DNA from: Pseudisothecium myosuroides
Lineage: Eukaryota > Streptophyta > Bryopsida > Hypnales > Lembophyllaceae
Assembly: GCA_951799445.1 (NCBI GenBank)
Contig: OX637288.1
Span: 10,790,501 to 10,854,500 of the forward strand
DNA: 64,000 nt
Direction of reading: 5' to 3'
This document shows positions 58,820-64,000 of the stretch, one piece after another (positions within the stretch are counted from its first letter, which is position 1; each line of letters opens with the position of its first letter). The position numbers and the translations under genes are program-made. The notes beneath the pieces are model-generated. The model was not told the origin of the DNA, ran no database searches, and saw nothing but the letters and a program-made list of their open reading frames with translations.

Positions 58820-59294
58820 AATTGCCTCAAATTTTAAGGCCTCAAATGGTGAGATTGTTCTAACAAGAGATCTGAATTTGGAATTTTTTTTTGTTTCATA
58901 TCATAAAAACTACATTCAATAATGAATCTCTTAATTGTTTTTATAAAAAGAGTGTTTAGACTGCTTGAAAAACAAGATTCTCCATGACTTTCTCATCACT
59001 AGTCCAAATAAAATGAAACAAAGCTTTAGAAATAGACAAACTATAATATTTGAAAAAATAATTTTAACGAATTTATTTTGACTTTTTGTGATTCTTTTTT
59101 TGCTGCCCGTCTAGTTCAATTGAAGGCTTTTTGTGGTATAATTTTTCCTCCCGCGCACCAATTGAAATAAAATTTTGTTCCCAGAAAGCTATTATGTTCT
59201 TTTACCTTATGAAAAAGTTTCACCAAAAATTGAGGTCATAAGAAGCTGCCCCAAATCCATTTTGTCCCTTGAGAGAACAATGGTCCTTTAAGGG
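58820..59294 (+). mobile_element. Partial copy 5 of the CCCCTAAAGGACCAA family
   Basis: Follows copies 1 and 2 from AATGGTGAGATTGTTCTAAC to the right terminus AATGGTCCTTTAAGGG at 59294, followed by TTAA (59295-59298). The left half is missing or replaced. Confidence 0.65.
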
Positions 59295-59304
59295 TTAAAG
59301 TAAA

Positions 59305-59515
59305 AGAACTTTTGACCCAAACTTTATGGCCTCATGAATAAAACTTTAAGAACTTGGGACCCAAATTTGAGGAGCTAAGGGCCGAAACTTTAAGAACCTA
59401 GGATCCAAACTTCATGACCTTGGGGCCAAAACTTCAAGAACTTAGGCCGACTAAAAGTTCATAAAATTAGGGCTGAACCTTCAACAACTTGGTCCCAAGG
59501 TTGTGGTTGCAATAC
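59305..59515. repeat. Degenerate tandem repeat around GACCCAAACTTTATG
   Basis: Units of about 25-50 bp built on AAGAACTTGGGACCCAAA and AACTTTA(A/T)GACCT recur six or more times with many changes. Non-coding. Confidence 0.65.
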
Positions 59516-60240
59516 TTTTCTTTATTTTACTCTGTACAATACTTTTACAATAATTTTTCTTCATTTATTTCATTCAAATTCAAATCCCACTACTCACTTA
59601 CTTCCTATTTCTTGTATTTTCTAAATAAATTTTTACTCTAAATCTATAAAATCTTAGAAAGTAGATGCCCAACATTCTAATTATTTAAATATTTTTATTT
59701 TGTTTTTCAATTGTTTATTTTTCTTATTTCTAAAAAACAAATTCTTCATTTTTTTCCATTTTCAGTAGTTTTTACTTGAGACTATATTTTTATTATCCAC
59801 TTTCCTTCAATTTTATTTTCTACTTTTTCATTTTTATTTAATTGCTTTCCTCATTTTTTTGGCTCTCAACATTTTCATCTTCTACTTTTCTAATAACAAT
59901 TTTTATTTCTACTATTTTCTATTTAAATTTTCTATTTTATTTTTTTTCATTTTATTTTCTTCATTTTTTCATTTTTTTCCCTTCTATTGTTATCCCCCAT
60001 TTAAGAAAAATAATTAGGGTTTGGAAAAATCTTTAGTTTTTTTGAAGATTTTTTGGAAATAATTAGGTTCATTAGAGAATCCTTAGGGTATTTTAACATC
60101 TATGGGGATTATTTAGACACTTTCTAAGGTTTGAAAATATAATGAGGATTTTATATGGGTTTTTAGGTCTTTTCAGGGTTTAAATCCACCTACAAAATGG
60201 ATTCATTTCGGGACTTCCCCCCTAGCGATTTATAGTGCTT
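59516..60240. other. T-rich low-complexity stretch
   Basis: Long T- and A-runs. The 64-codon frame at 59842-60036 is an artefact of TTT/TTC-rich sequence. Confidence 0.6.
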
Positions 60241-60256
60241 TAGCGCTCCAGTGTTG

Positions 60257-61593
60257 TCATTGTTCCACCTTTTGTCTCAGGTACCATTGTAGGGCCATGC
60301 GATGAGGGGTTTTGTAGTTGGAGTAGTGTAAACAAGTTGCTGCATCAGAAGCATCTAAAGTGCAAACAAGGAAGGAAAAAGTAGGAAGGTTAGAGCCAAA
60401 AATAGGCCTTTGTAGCAAAAACGCTGTTGTATTGCGCAGTTGCAGCAATCAGAGTCTTTAGTGGGACAAGAAAGAACAAAGCACCAACTCCTCCTTGCAT
60501 ATAAAAGGCGGATGGTATTTTGCTCAAGTCCTTCTCTAAACGATAGTGCTTCTAACTCCTTGTTGGTTTAGTTAGCTTCTCGTCAAAGCAAAAGACACTC
60601 TTTACAACTAGCGGAATCACCTTGCAACTTCAACTCTATCAAACGCATGCTTTGGTTCTCTAAAACAACACTAGAGGCCTGCTCCAATTCAATGAAGCGG
60701 TTTGACTTGACCTTACTTTCGGCAACAATCAACTACTGGCCACTAAGAAGAAGCTTTGCCTTATAAAAAGAGTCCTCAGCGGATACTAATTCACTAGCAC
60801 TTTCTTGTGAGCTTGCACAATACTACTGTAATAGATCCTCACTAAATTCAATCACCTTCCCCATGCTCTCTAGTTCTCTATTGCTCCAACTAGGTAGTAC
60901 ACAAATTTGGCCAACTCTAGTGTAGCCCTTCTTTGCCATCACCAACCTTGGGTTTGTGTTGCCCTCAAACTTCATAATAAGGGTCAACGTTTTGGGAAAT
61001 ACTCAACCGCTTCCTTCCAATCATAGAAGGTGCTTGCAACAACTTTTCATCACTCTCCATGTTCTTCTTTTCTTTATGCACTTTTGATTTCTTCTTCAAA
61101 CTCTTCCTAATCTTCCACCTTTCTTTGTTGAATTAGGACCAATTAACACTACAGCCTATGGACATCACGATCAACCTCTTGGCAAAGGACATTGTAATCT
61201 CTTTGTTTGGTATCTCATCTATACCATAGACTTGACAATGTAACTCCCAAATGGCCTCCTGCTCTACCAACGTTGGCAAGACATGGTATTTCCAACTAGA
61301 CTTAGAGTTCTTCTTTCCAAAATTGCTTATTATCATACTCTCAGGGACTTCATCCTGGATCTCATTAACAATGACATCACCAACCGGTAGCCCATCACAT
61401 GCAAAATGTGTGACGTCCATCGAATATAAACAAAGAAATCAACAATTGCTCTAAGGTCCAACACACCTGACAGAAGCATACTTTGCACAAACTTCTGATG
61501 ACCAATCTTGATGTAGGCATTTGATGTAGAAAGTAGTACAATTATTGTCTTAGCCATTATAGGTTTGCATGAGATGGAAAGATTTAAGGACAT
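60257..61593 (-). pseudogene. Coiled-coil protein, unidentified, decayed
   Basis: On the minus strand, coding-like sequence runs from about 61593 to 60257 through two or three frames. The first part (61593-61133, one frame change near 61420-61440) has NAYIKIGHQKFVQSML and SWKYHVLPTLVEQEA. A basic segment KKKSKVHKEKKNMESDEKLL follows near 61080. The rest is Glu/Leu-rich with heptad character (VIEFSEDLL, SASELVSAEDSFYKAKLLL, SVVLENQSMRLIELKL). Several stops are TAG in CAG context. Length and style resemble long coiled-coil proteins carried by plant mobile elements, but I cannot name a family. Confidence 0.4.
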
Positions 61594-61619
61594 CCAAAAT
61601 GGCGGGTAGATTGAAGTGT

Positions 61620-62565
61620 AAGTTCAATATGCGGGAAACCAACTAATGCAAGGGTGGCAACTAACTAGCGCAAGAGAAGAACTAGGAAAATGCTTCATCA
61701 CTAGTACATTCAAATTTCTCCCCTAAATGTAGGAAGTCCGGATCAGGAGTCCATTCAGAGAGTGCAATTGGCACACGAGGTCAATGTTAAGGCAATAAGG
61801 CCTTGTTTGACCTTTGATTGTTCCAACGGAGAATATTCTAATGTGGCCAACGCCTTGCATGTCTAAATTTAATATTACATTTCTATAAAGCTAGAACCTA
61901 AACTCATTGCAGAAAAAACTCCAAAATGCTTTTAGTGCTTACATGAGGGTTTTTTTGTCAAAATACACTAAATGTGGTGTTTTGATAAATTTGAAAAATG
62001 TCTATAATAAATGTCCATTGAACTTAAGGTGGACAACAATTTTTGGAAGAAAAGAGATACCTAGGCTACATGGCTACCTCCTCCAAAATTAAAAAAAATC
62101 TTCAAGTACTCAAATGGGAACTTTACACTAAAAGATTGCTTCACCATGGTCATCATGCACACTAAATTTATAGATCTCATTGAGATAATTCTGAGATAAT
62201 TTTCAATTATTTTAATATAGTCTTTTACAATTGAAATGGTTGTGTTCTTAAGTTCATATTGTTTTAGGATTTCTTTGAATTTTGGCGATCAACTTTGAAT
62301 GCTTGAAATCTTAAATTAGCTTTTAAGGGTTTAAAAAAAGCATATTTTTTACCTTTTGTTTTTTTCAATGATTATTTTATACAATTGTGAAGATGTATTT
62401 GTCTTTAATTTTTTAGTTTTTTAACTTGAAAACTTTATGATAAATATTGGACATGTGATTTCAACCCTCTACAATGAAACTCTAAAAATTCACTCATAAA
62501 TAGCAAAGAAATGGAGGATACAAATTGCGGAAATTTCAAATTTGACTATACAGTCATAGGCTCTG
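61620..62565. other. AT-rich, nothing recognised
   Basis: No coding region, terminal repeat or tandem repeat found. Confidence 0.4.
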
Positions 62566-62981
62566 TCATTTAGAGGTTAAGCAGGTGCATCCAACGCTTG
62601 CACTATCTTCGATAACAGTTGTTTGGCATGACCGCAACAATGATAAATGTGCGTTGCCATTCCATAATGTCAACGCATGAGAGTTTCGCCGTCGTGGCAT
62701 GTTTAGATTGATTAAGGAGAGGCAAATTAAGGCTAATAATGCTTTGCTTGCCTTGTGCAAATTTTCAACAGGGCGGGTATGAAGTAGAAATTTCATTAGT
62801 CTAGCAATGAGAGAAATCTAAGAGAAATCTCCACTACTACCAACTGATATTAACTTAGTGAGTGCGGATCCACCTAACAAAATCTAAATGCAAGAAATTT
62901 TTGCCTTTGTGGCATGTTTTGATTGGTTAAGCAATCAAAGAAGTCAAAATGGCTCAACTCTCTTAAATTGACATTATGTCC

Positions 62982-63105
62982 GGTAATTGCAAAGCAGGCC
63001 AAGTTATCAAAAATAATTGTTGGTTAGGACCTACCGAGCCGCCGGCGGCGAGGTTGGTACTAATAGGCAATTATTTTTGATAACTTGGCCTGCTTTGCAA
63101 TTACC
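62982..63105. repeat. Hairpin with perfect 38-bp arms
   Basis: Arms 62982-63019 (GGTAATTGCAAAGCAGGCC...) and 63068-63105 are exact complements. The 48-nt interior also pairs partly (TTAGGACCTACC against GGTTGGTACTAA) and has a palindromic GC centre CCGCCGGCGG at about 63041-63050, so the whole 124 nt folds end to end. The GC centre is unlike the surroundings. It may be a foldback element, or its transcript a small-RNA precursor; the sequence does not decide. Confidence 0.85.
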
Positions 63106-63121
63106 TAGTCCATATGACTAA

Positions 63122-63247
63122 GCGATTGACGTACTGCAGGAGCTGGATAAGGAAGCCCAGCAGAGTCTGTGCTTAGACTGTGAGTTCTGTCTGAGTAAAG
63201 AGTCTTACACTCAAACGAAGCCTGCCAAGGAAGCATGTAGATTTTGA
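63122..63247 (+). other. Possible last exon of a gene
   Basis: An open stretch from 63122 to TGA 63245, directly after the hairpin, encodes IDVLQELDKEAQQSLCLDCE and SKESYTQTKPAKEA, more protein-like than its neighbours and with two Cys pairs. An in-frame TAA precedes it, so if real it must be joined by splicing at an AG just upstream (63119-63122). No family recognised. Confidence 0.3.
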
Positions 63248-63249
63248 TT

Positions 63250-64000
63250 CTCAAGTCTAGTTAGACAAATTGCCTATATAAGCATTTGACAATATGAATA
63301 CATTACATAGCTAATTTTACAGTCCCCCAAATGCCAGCTGATGCTTTTATCAAGATGAATCATACACTTCAGCAGCAAAGTAATGAAAATTGACCAGAAA
63401 GACTCGTACAAGTAGGGCCAAGCTAGTGTCCGAGCCAACTTTTCGGTCACCAAGAATGGACAAGCTCGAAGCATGCTAGAGCCAACTTTCCAGCTAGCAT
63501 GAAACTCAACATGAAACTGGACTCGAAATTCTTGATCACCTAACCAATATCTCTGCTGTTTGCCTACCTCATGACATCATGCACCTTCACATCACCTTCA
63601 CAACTTCGTGCATTTCAAACAACTGAACCTACACAGCAAAAAAACTTGCGGAATGCAACAAAAACTCGATGCAAAACAGAAGCCGACAGCATTGACATGC
63701 AAGCATATGGAAATACGCATATGATCTATGCAGAACCCTGGCTCTCACATCCACTGTCAAATAGAAATTTCACAGTGAATTTCCGCACTGAAACCAAATT
63801 TATTTTATTTTCGCTGGAATCCTTCCTGCACCTGATGGTCTTTCAGGGATGATCAACATTCTATTTTGGAGTCATAGTCATGGTAAATTTCTTGAACACT
63901 AGGATGAGTGACTTCACTGTTGATTTCAAATATCATCTCAAATGGAGGTTGTCAATGGGGACAAAACATTTCTAGCTTGATCAGTTGGGATAGTGCCAGT
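63250..64000. other. Mixed-composition end of window, unassigned
   Basis: Base composition is less AT-rich than the previous 20 kb. A 93-codon forward frame (63571-63852) is Thr/Ser/Asn-rich and has no recognisable motif; it could be part of a gene that continues outside the window. Confidence 0.3.

Noticed and set aside
59842..60036. 64-codon Phe-rich open frame
   Set aside because: Produced by T-rich low-complexity sequence.

Overview
This is nuclear DNA of a land plant, built almost entirely of transposable elements and decayed genes. The plant signs are a PPR fragment with a one-repeat (105-nt) exon, an NPH3/RPT2-type phototropism gene fragment, the last exon of a plastid-type prephenate/aspartate aminotransferase, Ty3 and Ty1 retrotransposons with plant-type primer sites, and CACTA elements. 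The DUF7869-like mobile gene at the left and the AT-rich composition make a seed-free plant (moss, fern or lycophyte) my best guess, at low confidence. I see no gene in the window that is clearly intact, and no rRNA, tRNA or CRISPR array.

Layout. 1-605: six palindromes, mostly spaced 85-90 bp. 636-3506: a DUF7869-like mobile-element gene in one frame, broken only by stop codons. 4316-4943, 9825-9963 and 20372-21942: one degenerate host-like gene (ParB-like domain near its 3' part), split by a giant solo LTR (4944-9819, TSD CCTTC) and by a 10.4-kb CACTA transposon (9964-20367). The CACTA element carries same-strand, intron-containing pieces of at least three identifiable genes (NPH3-like, PPR, aminotransferase) plus two unidentified exons. 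21943-22350: truncated LTR of the same giant family. 23438-28385: second solo LTR. 28841-29816: SWIM zinc-finger pseudogene, reverse strand, cut by a third giant LTR (29817-35370) that is followed by a primer-binding-site-like sequence and the start of an internal region.

From about 36 kb to the end, base composition falls to very AT-rich and the content becomes old repeats: several short elements flanked by TTAA, a Ty3 integrase relic (about 44.6-45.65 kb, reverse), a deleted Ty1/copia element with both LTRs (50285-51707, reverse), a Ty3 gag relic (52.8-53.2 kb), a CACTA MITE with 60-bp terminal repeats holding a nested TTAA element (58018-58761), a coiled-coil pseudogene (60.26-61.6 kb, reverse), and a near-perfect hairpin at 62982-63105.

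Two themes recur. Coding frames in the first 30 kb are mostly frame-intact but interrupted by stops that a single C-to-T change could produce, as expected of long-methylated DNA. Nested insertions can be ordered in time: removing the CACTA element and one copy of its target duplication joins the two flanking reading frames.
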